In this document: positions 48,885 through 58,430 of the stretch, one piece after another
Position numbering within the stretch: position 1 is the first letter of the stretch
How the letters are laid out: each line of letters begins with the position of its first letter
Origin: Straminergon stramineum
Lineage: Eukaryota > Streptophyta > Bryopsida > Hypnales > Calliergonaceae
NCBI GenBank assembly: GCA_963920665.1
Contig: OY987263.1
Location: forward strand, 33,778,547-33,842,546
DNA length: 64,000 nt
Reading direction: 5' to 3'
Made by a program: the position numbers and the translations under genes
The notes under the pieces: generated by a model
What the model was told of the DNA's origin: nothing
What the model saw: the letters and a program-made list of their open reading frames with translations, nothing else
Databases searched by the model: none

Positions 48885-49033
48885 AAAATTGCCAGTGTTC
48901 CGTGAAAATACTGTTTCTGTTTGGGAGTGGACGGGGAGTGGGGTGGGAATCCCACCTTAGTGGTGCACAATGTTATGAAAAAAATGCAGTTTGCAGAATA
49001 ATTTGCATATCTTTCAGCACTGCTAATGTAGAA

Positions 49034-49053
49034 TGACGTCAAAATGGCACGTG
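49034..49053. promoter_or_regulatory. TGACGTCA + CACGTG pair, unit 3
   Basis: TGACGTCA 49034-49041 and CACGTG 49048-49053, 6 bp apart. The flanking sequence has drifted while both motifs are intact. In U4 the equivalent site near 58595-58610 is degraded (CACATG, no TGACGTCA). Confidence 0.45.
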
Positions 49054-49331
49054 GAATGTTGCCAATATATCGGACTTTCAATTTCTCAACTGCGTCAATT
49101 GAAGTTGTCTACATATATTATCTGGCTCCTCCTTAATTTCACAAGGTGAACTGATTTCTTCAGTTAATATCACCACGTCATCATCTACAACTGAACGAAC
49201 TGATACTGAAAACTCGTTCGTATGCTACACAAACTATACATTCAACAAACCACTCAGATTAGAAAAACGTAAATAACACGAGTCAAGGAAATAGAAGGCT
49301 TCCTTTTGCTCAGCTAAAAAACCAAAATTAT

Positions 49332-51194
49332 TCAATCCCTCCGTTGAATGTCAATCATGATTCCAGTCCAGGTTGCAACTTGAGATTTGACCACTTGTTC
49401 CAACCTGCTTTTCAAACTCTCATTCTCAGTACGCAACCGCTCCTTCTCTTGTTGCAGTCTCGAATTTTGTATCTGGTACGCTTCTAGTTGATGATCCAAT
49501 TCTACAAATTGTCTAGCATTATTCACCAGACACTTCTTCTGACAAAGCAGCTGTTGCTGAAGATCCGGGACACTTTGTGAGAGGAAGACCGCTCCATCAA
49601 TATTCATGAGCCCGCATCCGCAAGAATTCCCTCCTTCCTGAAAATTGGGGCTAGGATTCAATTCAGGCTCTGAATCATGCTCAATGCCTCCTGCTACAGC
49701 TCCGACTTCTGGTAAACTAGGGTCGCCAAGGAGCTGAGCAAATCCTTGGTAGTGCTTTTGGTAGGAGACAACGCTCGATTGTTGATCCGGAAGATTTGAC
49801 AATCCAGGATCATAAGAAAGCTCAGCAATCATGTCCTCAAAACCAGAAAGAGACTCTGAAAAATCATTAGCATCTCCCACAACAGCACCATCAGATGGAA
49901 GCACTGATAGACTTGGAGATGACGGAGCTGCGGACGCAATGGCAGGCTCAGCCGCCAAAGCGGTAAGCATGGGAAGAGATGGACATGGAAGTGGTAGTGC
50001 AAACGAAGGGGCTTTCAATTCGGCCCCAAGAGAACCGGCCTCGGTCGCCATGGTCAAGTGCTTCTCCTTCTCCCTTTGAAAGTCGGCATACATTTGCTTC
50101 CCCACTTGCTTCGCTGTGCGTGTGAACCATGTCCTCTTCTCCTTGTCTGCGAGCCCCCGCTCTTGCTCACTCATCGGTGGAATGGGAAACTTGTACCGAC
50201 CATCCTCAAGCTCCACACAACCTCCATCCTTGTCATAATGGTGCCGGGCTATTTGAAGCACAATCTGGGCTTCAGCAGGAGTGTGGTACTCACCAAGAGG
50301 AAGGCGTTTGGAATACACGTCGGTGCCATCGACCCCTTCCTGTCTCGGCGGTGTGAATCTGGGCTCATACTTGAAGCGTGTGATGGCGCCGGACGATTTC
50401 TCCTTGATGGGTCGGGCATAAACGCCTCTGAGGTTGCCTGTTTCGATAGCCACGACTTCATGCTGAGCATCAGGAGCTTTACGCTTGCGGCATCCGGGTC
50501 GGGCTGCCTGTCGGAACTTGATCCAGACGTAGGCGCCTTGGAAGAGCACAAGAGAGACGAAGCTGGCTCTGAAGTCGAAGGCACCGGAGGAATAGGTTTT
50601 GGAGCCACCCCTGTCCACGTAACCAATGAGGTACTGGAATACCGAAGTGAGGAGGTGGAGCACTGACGTGATGAAAGCTTGGAGGGTGTACGCAATTGCC
50701 ATCTCGGAATCCAATTCAGAAGCGTCAGCGTACTCCTGTTTGGAACGCGGTGCAGAAGCGGTCGTTTCATGGAGACGCCGTTTTAATAATCCAAATACTT
50801 CGCAAGGGGCGTATTGATAAGAGCTGTCAAGATGTTCAATTCCCTCACGAATAGATCGTATGCCCCGAGCAAAAACTTCACCGAGGTTGTCATTCTTCTC
50901 GACTCTGAACATCACACTGAATAATGCGAAGGCATCCAGCGAGACAATTTCAAAAGCGAGGCTAAGTCGATCACCGAAGCTACTGTTGCACTTTGTGAAA
51001 AGATCCCAGATCGCATACCATAGTTCGAAGGATAAGCGTAAAGTCGGTGAAGACCTCATATAGAAGGTGGGGTCTTTTTGCTTTAACTCTATCCTCTCTA
51101 TCACCAACTTCAAAAGCCTCGCGCGCGGGTCCATATTTGGATGTTGAGCATGACGATCAGGTTTGACGGGCAAGAACCAGTTTGAGAGTTCCAT
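49332..51194 (-). CDS. Gene A copy 4 (A4), putative AP2-like / leucine-zipper protein with hydrophobic segments
   Basis: Intact single-exon frame of 620 codons from the family ATG (51194-51192) to the TGA at 49334-49332. Same layout as A3: variable N-terminal region, two hydrophobic stretches (LTSVFQYLIGYV and SFVSLVLFQGAYVWIKF), basic CRKRK patch, AP2-like GVYAR / LGEYHTPAEA / IARHHYDKDGG segment, Ser/Pro-rich acidic stretch and a leucine-zipper end. The central part (about 160-245) is almost identical to the other copies. Residues 45-145 share only scattered motifs with A3 (GDRL, LDA, NDNL). The serine-rich part around 385-400 is slightly shorter than in A3. It is the last A gene of the array, and no SINA-like gene follows it. 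The upstream region keeps a TATA-like TACATAAA at 51910-51917. Confidence 0.8.
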   Translation of the reverse strand: MELSNWFLPVKPDRHAQHPNMDPRARLLKLVIERIELKQKDPTFYMRSSPTLRLSFELWYAIWDLFTKCNSSFGDRLSLAFEIVSLDAFALFSVMFRVEKNDNLGEVFARGIRSIREGIEHLDSSYQYAPCEVFGLLKRRLHETTASAPRSKQEYADASELDSEMAIAYTLQAFITSVLHLLTSVFQYLIGYVDRGGSKTYSSGAFDFRASFVSLVLFQGAYVWIKFRQAARPGCRKRKAPDAQHEVVAIETGNLRGVYARPIKEKSSGAITRFKYEPRFTPPRQEGVDGTDVYSKRLPLGEYHTPAEAQIVLQIARHHYDKDGGCVELEDGRYKFPIPPMSEQERGLADKEKRTWFTRTAKQVGKQMYADFQREKEKHLTMATEAGSLGAELKAPSFALPLPCPSLPMLTALAAEPAIASAAPSSPSLSVLPSDGAVVGDANDFSESLSGFEDMIAELSYDPGLSNLPDQQSSVVSYQKHYQGFAQLLGDPSLPEVGAVAGGIEHDSEPELNPSPNFQEGGNSCGCGLMNIDGAVFLSQSVPDLQQQLLCQKKCLVNNARQFVELDHQLEAYQIQNSRLQQEKERLRTENESLKSRLEQVVKSQVATWTGIMIDIQRRD

Positions 51195-52050
51195 ATTTCT
51201 CAAATTGGTCGAACTAGCTAGGCTTCAGCTTACCTCGACACTCACAGGTCAAAAACACTTTCCCCAAGAAATGGCAAAGTCAGGGGCTGGTCTGTTAAAC
51301 CGTCAAGACCTCGAGAGTACTTGCGATTGCAACGTACTTGTGTAGACTAACAAAACTCGTAACTAAACATCACGGACGAGGAGTTGATCAGTGGCGCTAA
51401 ACCTAACGAATAGTACCCTAGGAGACGAATCTAAATATTTCCATCTACGAAAGGTTGGTGGAGAATTCCATAGTCCATTTCCTCGGATGATAGAATAGGA
51501 TACACTAGGAATTAGCGTTTGGCCGGACTCAAGAGCACATCCGTCCGATTTCCATCGCCGCAATGAACACCGGTCCCATTTCCATCTTGGGTTTCTCCTG
51601 TGTACGAGATCCAATCAACTCCAGAGACACGGCACTGCAAAAACCGACTAGGCTAGCAGTTGTGCAATACACACACATACATCTGTCTCTCAATTCCAAG
51701 CCTCCAGGTTCTGCCCCAAACTCGTTCTCCTAGGCCGCGTGTCGCCCTCTATCGCCTTCTCAGAAGGTAGAGAAGGATCGGAAGAAAACTTCAATGGGAC
51801 AAACCGGGACTAACGGGCCACAACTACTAATCGCCAACACGAGTGAAATTGATGAAGCTCTTAAACACGAACTGCCGCAATGAAATGCCTGCTTCACTGA
51901 TTCGCCTGGTTTATGTACTACTAGTGGGTGTCGGAGTTCGCGCAACAAGTTTGAGAAACGGATGAGTACAAACAAGGGGGCGAGGGGAGGAGGGGGACTA
52001 TGTACAGATAGTGGGGGGCCTAGCAACAACTACAGTACGTGGGGGGCCTG
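51195..52050 (-). promoter_or_regulatory. Upstream region of A4
   Basis: TACATAAA on the minus strand at 51917-51910, 723 bp from the ATG. Paired GTGGGGGGCCT repeats at about 52011-52023 and 52037-52050. Slightly shortened by small deletions relative to the other copies. Confidence 0.4.
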
Positions 52051-52482
52051 GAGCAACACATGGGTCGTATACTTGACCTGGAAGGAGGGGGGACTAAAGG
52101 TAATATCTTAGTTGACAATCGGAAGCATGCAAGAATCTCACCACAATGGGATTCATACTTTCGTAGCTACTGGGGGGGGGAGACACGGACACACTTAGCG
52201 CCACCTACAGTAGGCAAGGTGGTGGAGCAGGAAATTGAAGTGGTCATACCTGAAGGGTGAATTTAGATCTGGGGAAAACATTGGAACTTTTTATTTGCCA
52301 CCCATGATAACATTCAGAAATTTGGAATCCATATTTGCAATCAAGAAGCCCCAAATTAGCTCGGGGAGGTGAAGAGCTACAAATGTAACCAATTCAAAAA
52401 ATAAGGGGCAATTTTTTTACATTTGTCCTTGGCTGGAGTAAATTCACCTTGGAGGATAGATTTCAAATGATCACTCCTGTCT

Positions 52483-52893
52483 TCAACGTCCTGCAATGTC
52501 GACACACGATATATCCATGCAGTTTGGACCCATAGCCACCACGGGGACAAATCGGTTCAAATACGCGGACAAATCAACATTGAAAATAGACCGCTTACTC
52601 TTGCTCTTAAGCAAGCTAATGCTTTTCTTGTTGCATAGCTGCCATTTTAATATCTTCCTGGCCGGTCGGTCTGCCTGGATCTGGTTTCTGAATTGGATCA
52701 GCGAGACAACAAATTTAGTTAGTTCCATGGCGTTAACAAGCAGCCACACATCAATCCCCCCTGTCTGTAAAGCAATCAATCCATGAAGCATTTGAATTGA
52801 CGCACAAGGTTTTCCAAAGGAATGCTCAAGTGTAGTGCTTTCGCCAGAACTTTGAAGCACTCCTGTAAGTGTCACGAACATCGCTAACTGCAA
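52483..52893 (-). other. Open frame, possible captured exon (unrecognised)
   Basis: 136-codon minus-strand frame in sequence not shared with other units beyond about 52640. The stretch with LEHSFGKPCASIQMLHGLIA and GGIDVWLLVNAMELTKFVV has coding-like composition. It is preceded on its strand by CTTACAG/GAGTGC, a good acceptor. The left third overlaps the repeated spacer, so the frame is chimeric. It may be a fragment of a host gene. Family not recognised. Confidence 0.25.
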
Positions 52894-53277
52894 GTTAGTC
52901 AGTGTACGTGAGCCAGGGTGGGTGGAGGTCTACCGGTAGACATCGCAGATACTAACTAACTAACAGGCTTTGGGCATGAGATACTCGTAGTTGGTTTTGG
53001 TACAAATTATGGAGATGATGACTTTTGTTTTCAAACTGATGTTATTCCAAGCTATAAACTTAGATCCTTTCTAAACTTATGAGCACCAGTAGAGTTAATG
53101 GTAGAGGAAACTCCCAGTTTGCATTGTGAAACCGGGATTTCAGACGAAGGTTTACTTGAAAATAACTAGTACGAAAGAAACACACCACGAAGCTCCGTCA
53201 GACCCCAAGTTTGGGTGCTTCCAGGAGTTTCGGTCTGCCAGTTTTCCTCGAACTCTGGCTCCTAGACTACTCACTTA

Positions 53278-54553
53278 GAGCATCCGCACGGCAGGGTGCC
53301 AAGCGGGCTATACACTGGCAGTGGGCATGCCCGGGCTGATTCTCTTCCCCACGGCAAACATGCTAAGCAAGAAAACATCACAGGCCACTCTGAAATTTGC
53401 AGATGGCACTGGCAAATGATGTGGCTTCAGCATGCAACACTAAGCAGTTTGTTGCTATTTTTGGTCTTGAGTTTGAGGTACATTCTCTTAGTTGGTTGTT
53501 GAAAGAGCTGAAAATAGTATAAACTACGGTTGCATTTACTTTGGTTTAGCTTAGTGCACACTTGGCGATCCTTCCTGGCGTGTCTATCGTGAGACAAGGG
53601 GGAGCAACGAGGCCGTGGACTTCACAACCGCACGCCAAACCTCCTCTTGGCGCCCCTGTTTGGCACGCTGGTGCGCTTGGCATGGGGATGCTCTTACACT
53701 TATACTTGACCATTAGAGCATCCCCATGCCAGGGGCGCTAAGAGGAGGTCTGGCGTGCAGTTGTGAAGTCCATGGCCTCGTTGCTCCCCCTTGCCCCATG
53801 GCAGACACGCCAAGAAGGATCGCCAAGTGTGCACTGAGCTAAAGCAAAGTAAATGCAACCATAGTTTATACTATTTTCAGCTCTTCTGATGACCAACTAA
53901 GAGAATGTACCTCAAACTCAAAACCAAAAATAGCAGCGAATTGCTTAGGGTGGCATGCTGAAGCCACACCATTTGCCAGTGCCATCTACAAATTTCAGCG
54001 TGGCCTACGATGCTTTCCTACTTAGAGCAACCCCACGGCAGGGTGCCAAGGGCCCAAACACGGGCAATGGGCGGGCACGGGCTAGGTTTCTACCCCCACG
54101 GCAAGCACGCCACATGGGAAAAACCGGCCGGCCACGCCAATTTCTGGGGCGGGCACTGCCAAATGGTGCAGCTTGGGCGTGGCGCGCCAAGGGTCTGACG
54201 ACCGCACTATTGCCAAATTAAACGGATTTCTACCATCATTATCCAGCATTGTCGGAAATGGCCAACAGGGGAGGAGGTGTGAGTGGAGGGCGATTGAGCC
54301 CCACCCACATCAATTTTTTGGGCTGCGTGCAACTCACAGTTGGCGTGTGCCAATGGCGCTTCCACCGTGGGGCACCACTGGTGCAATCAGACCCGGGCTC
54401 TTCAACAGCCACACCAAACGCACACTTGGCGCCCCTGCTTGGCGCGGTTGCCGTGGGGTTGCTCTTAGTGCGTTTGTCGTGGGGAAGAGAATCAGCCCAG
54501 GCACGCCCACTGCCCGTGTATGGCCCGCTTGGCGCCCTGCCATGCGGATGCTC
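53278..54553. mobile_element. Large foldback of two inverted Tourist-like MITEs
   Basis: Left arm 53278-53693 and right arm 53716-54553 are long inverted copies. Each arm starts or ends with GAGCATCC-type termini flanked by TTA (53275-53277, 53694-53696, 53713-53715, 54554-54556). The loop between the arms is about 22 bp. The right arm is longer because another MITE (54025-54464) is inserted in it. Without that insertion the arms are about 400 bp each and closely matched. TTA duplication and GAGCATC-type ends fit PIF/Harbinger (Tourist-like) elements. GC content is far above the surroundings. Confidence 0.78.
54025..54464. mobile_element. Tourist-like MITE nested in the foldback (440 bp)
   Basis: Inverted ends GAGCAACCCCACGGCA / TGCCGTGGGGTTGCTC, TTA at 54022-54024 and 54465-54467. 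The mirror position of the left arm (around 53363-53370) shows the single, unduplicated TTA-containing sequence, which proves insertion after the foldback formed. Confidence 0.8.
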
Positions 54554-54556
54554 TTA

Positions 54557-57132
54557 TCAGTTAACTCTATTGTGTTTTGAGCGTGTTTCCATCTCCGGAG
54601 GGACGAGTCCTAGAATTCCGGGGATTACCGGCTGCTGGCCCGACCTTTCCGTCATAAGTTCCACCTGGCGACAGCATCACAAATCGGAATTCAGGAAGGG
54701 TGGGCGACAGGTGGCTCCGAAGTGAAATCCCCCTCGCAGAATCACGACTCCAATTTCCAAACTCCAATACCCCCAATCACTGTACCGTTTCGTACAGACC
54801 TTGACCTCTTTGACCCGGGAAGGACGCTGGCCTAGGGGATCAAGATAGGCACTCCAAAATGATCTGATTTTTGGATCAATAGGTGTATTCTCCATTTCTA
54901 CAGTGAACTAGAAAGTCATCGATCCGTCACTTTTAACCCTTGAACGCTGGGTTGTTGACTGTGGAAATCAGGCATTTTGGAACTGTGTCACATCATCCAC
55001 TTTAAAAAAATAAAAAATACTCATTGGAAGTCAAACTATTGTAGAAGATCTCCCCTCTCCACCCCTAATTCCGAGGATGAATAGTTGCACTTCTATCCTA
55101 CATAAGAGAATTCCTTGTCATTCATCAGACAAAAAACGTCCGCTGCATCGTTTAGGGGTTAAGGGGGCAAGGTTCTTATAGGGTTATTAGATTGCATCCT
55201 TTCCAAGCTTTGAAATGTAAGCCATTGTCTAGAATCTCATGAACTCAAGGTAGAAGCACCCATAATTATTATTTTTTTTGCCCCTACTAGATGGAAGGTT
55301 TAAATGATAATTTTTTTTTGTAATAATATTTTCTTTCTTTAGAGAAAACCAACCCCAATCGTTTTATAATTTTTTGACACTCACACAATATTCTATGAAT
55401 TTACATATCATAGTTGAAAGCATGGTGCACCTACTCATGCCATTGAGACTCCCCCCCCTTAAATGGCTACCCTATGCTTCAACTCCCATTAGTTGGCTTA
55501 AAGAACTTTTCAACTTCCATTGGTTGCATTGTTCTCAAGAGTTTGTCATGGTTTTAGTAAACATAGTGGTTGTATTAGTGCCACCTTTCTTTGATCCTTC
55601 TAGAATTGTAGAAGACTTATCACATGGCACAAAATCAAAAGAGGGGGAATTAGATGTCCCTACTTTAGGATATAGCTTATAGATCTATTATAAGTCTAAT
55701 GCCCAACTAACTCTTAACCCACGATCGTGAAAATATATGAAGTACTATTTTCTTTCTTTCTAAATACTCATTATCACTCTTTCTTATCACACAAAGTTAT
55801 GTTGTGGCTAGTGTTTCTAGTGCCTTAATTTGAGCACATAATCACTCTATGTGTTCAAAAACACCATTCAAAGCTTATTTTTTTCAAACTAAGCTTATTG
55901 AGATTTCATTCAAACCAATAGAATTTTTCCACATAGACTTACATTTGTGTGCAACTACAGTAAAGGATATGGGATATGCAACTACATCATAGTATCCATA
56001 AAATTGTATTTGTATATCTATATTTTATATTCATCACAGTTTGAATACCATATCCATATGTCCCCCTTGGATCCCTAATTATTTTCTTTTAACATAAGAT
56101 ACCTCCAAATTTTAAAATATCATCAATCACAACTTGCATCAAATGCCAATTTATGTCTAAAATGGGCAAGGCTTCTAATATCATATTTGATACTCTACCT
56201 TATTGCAATATTTATATGATGTGGTGTACATGAATACTACTCCTCAAAAAATGATATACATGAATACACATTGCAACTCTATTTTTACATTTGATGTTGC
56301 ATTTATACTACATAAATAGTACCAAAAGATTGATGCTCACAATTTCAGAATAAATCTATAATGAAGCATGTCAAAAATCATACCCCCAAAAATTCACAAA
56401 CTACAATTAGCAAAAAATCTTGAAACAAATTTAAGAATTCCTACATGAACTAATATAGCCTTATATGAGTTTGAAATATTCAAATCTATTCATTTTCTTA
56501 TATTAATTGTAAACTATGAAGAAAAAGAATATCCCTTGACAAAATTTAGACCTATTTCATTGCATCTTCAAATGTAGTATTCTAGTTTTTATATATGTAT
56601 TATAAATAATCACTTATTGGATTTGATATTTACAATTTTAAGGCAAATGATAATTCATTTCCTATCATTAAAGTAATGAAATTTAATTAGTTAAAGTGAA
56701 CCTAAAGACAAACATTAGAAGAGTGTGAATTAATAGTGAAGATATAAAGATTTATGTCTATTTGAGATGGTGTTGTACTATTGTTGTATGATTTTGTGTC
56801 CTTTGGAGATGGAGGTGTTTTTTGAATTCGAGCCATTGTGCTATATGGAATATTACATCTTATATTGACTTAAGGAAGTCTTCAAACTCTATTGCATAGA
56901 TAACAACTCAACTCAATGTTCACAATTTGGTAATACTTTTCTTTTTCTTTTTCTTTTTCATGACCTTGCATTCTTGTTCAATTCCATTTTCTTAACCATG
57001 ATATGAAATTTCATAAGACATCAATTCCATTTCCATTTCAATTGAAGATAGGAAGATGAAATATTCTAAGGACCTAGAGGTGGAGAGGTGTGACTAATGA
57101 TTGTATAGTCATACTAGTTAAGTTTCCATGCT
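54557..57132. other. Junction sequence of U4
   Basis: 54557-54930 is unique, GC-richer sequence with short frames only (for example 54677-54895 minus, 72 codons, unrecognised). From 55170 it is AT-rich. A 102-codon frame at 55374-55682 starts at a non-ATG codon and has no recognisable domain. From about 56760 the sequence matches the SINA 3' flank of other units without the gene itself. Confidence 0.4.
54936..55158. mobile_element. Short CCCCTAAA-type element (223 bp)
   Basis: TTA-ACCCTTGAACGCTG ... CATCGTTTAGGGG-TTA. The interior matches parts of the spacer in all units (for example 37740-37897). Boundaries probable, class inferred. Confidence 0.4.
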
Positions 57133-58430
57133 TTGGAGTGCCAAGATTGTCAATTTCTTAAAATTGGCTCAAGGTTAGGTGACATGAAAGTGACATTCAT
57201 CTTTGCTCATCTTTGAAAAGAGTTTGTGGTTTAGGTTGTGCACCCTAAAAAGTGCCAAAGTCATGGAATTATGTGAACTTAATGAAATTGACATTCAAGA
57301 TTGTGACATTTAATTGCCGACCTTCACAACTTCAAAAACTCTAGGATTGGTATTTATATATGGTTCAGGACAAGCAGCTGCGATGGTGCCAATCCTTTCA
57401 AAATACAAACACTTGTCATACAACTGAGGAACATTAAGTTGCAGCATAAACTTTGTTTCCACTTGTGCTGACAATTCCATGTGCTGATGGGCGTGTTGCC
57501 GAATGAAGGACCTCAATGTGGGAGGGGAAACTATCACTGCAACTTGGTTGCGGAGCCATCATCCAGGAGCCTAAAGATTTTCAACGAAGCATTATCACAG
57601 CAAACAGAAACCGCAATTTCGTCAAATTGGCGAGGCCAAAATTGTGACATATATACTGTATACCTTCACAAAGGTCTAATTTCAGGCCACAAACTCGAAC
57701 ACGTATGGATTTATGTCTCAGGTCGCACGTCCTGAAACGTGCCAGAATATTGGACTACCGGCGCTCATTTAACGAAATGGGGATTCCGAAGTGGAAAGAT
57801 GATTCCCAACAGCTCAGTCCAATGCCCTACATGGCGGAAATGGCGGAGTTTTTCCGTGAGGATCCAGAGGACGTTGCACAGGAAAACGTAGAACTTGAAG
57901 CTTTATCAAATAGAACTCTTACTATTGTAAGCTGGCTCAATGGAGTTTGCCTACTTTCAATTTGAAGCACCACATGTCTTTTGCCATCAAAGGTTGCTCA
58001 GCACCCTGCAGTTCCTCTCAACCTCAATCTCATGAATTGGCGGTAATGCAACACTTTGGCACCTTAATCTCAGAATGTGCGGTTTGATCATAGATCCATG
58101 CCCCCGTCCTAGATTTTAGACCTTCTTATACATGAATGTTACAATTTTTGGCATCGGAATCGTGCCACCGTTTAACAAAATTCCAGCGTAAGTTACTCTC
58201 CACGATCAAAGCCTCCAACTGACCAACAGTTCCTCTCAAACGGTACAATTCAATTTGAGAGCTCGCTCAGAATATGGTGCTGCAGTGTTCTGCCGAAGTG
58301 GGGACTGGATAACGAACCTGGTATGTGCAGCAGTTCATGCACGATTCTCGTTACAATGAGCTTCCTTCATACCAATGGGGCATCCTGAGTCCACAACAAG
58401 ACATGACAACGGTAAAATTCATTGGTAGTA
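57133..58430 (+). other. Conserved segment X, copy 4 (decayed, end of array)
   Basis: Homologous to X1-X3. An open block around 57540-57735 contains LVAEPSSRSLKIFNEALSQQ. A block at 57780-57965 contains MAEMAEFFREDPEDVAQENV and ends LLSI-stop. An insertion of about 200 bp (near 58010-58210) separates the last block. It lies at the right end of the recognisable array; no A gene follows it. Confidence 0.4.

Larger units (their letters stand above)
34030..49331. repeat. Tandem unit 3
   Basis: Same gene order. The A3-to-A4 distance is only 15,299 bp, partly because the 0.8-kb element present before X in units 1 and 2 is absent. Unit-specific insertions: 39657-40655 and 40841-41382. Confidence 0.85.
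49332..58430. repeat. Tandem unit 4, decayed (no SINA-like gene)
   Basis: Starts with intact A4 and its promoter. Homology to the spacer stops near 52640, fragments reappear at 55011-55165, and the SINA 3' flank and X reappear from about 56760. The SINA-like gene and most of the spacer are missing, and unique GC-richer sequence with a foldback occupies 52650-54900. Confidence 0.65.

Noticed and set aside
55374..55682. 102-codon frame in the U4 junction
   Set aside because: Non-ATG start and no recognisable motif; chance frame in AT-rich DNA cannot be excluded.
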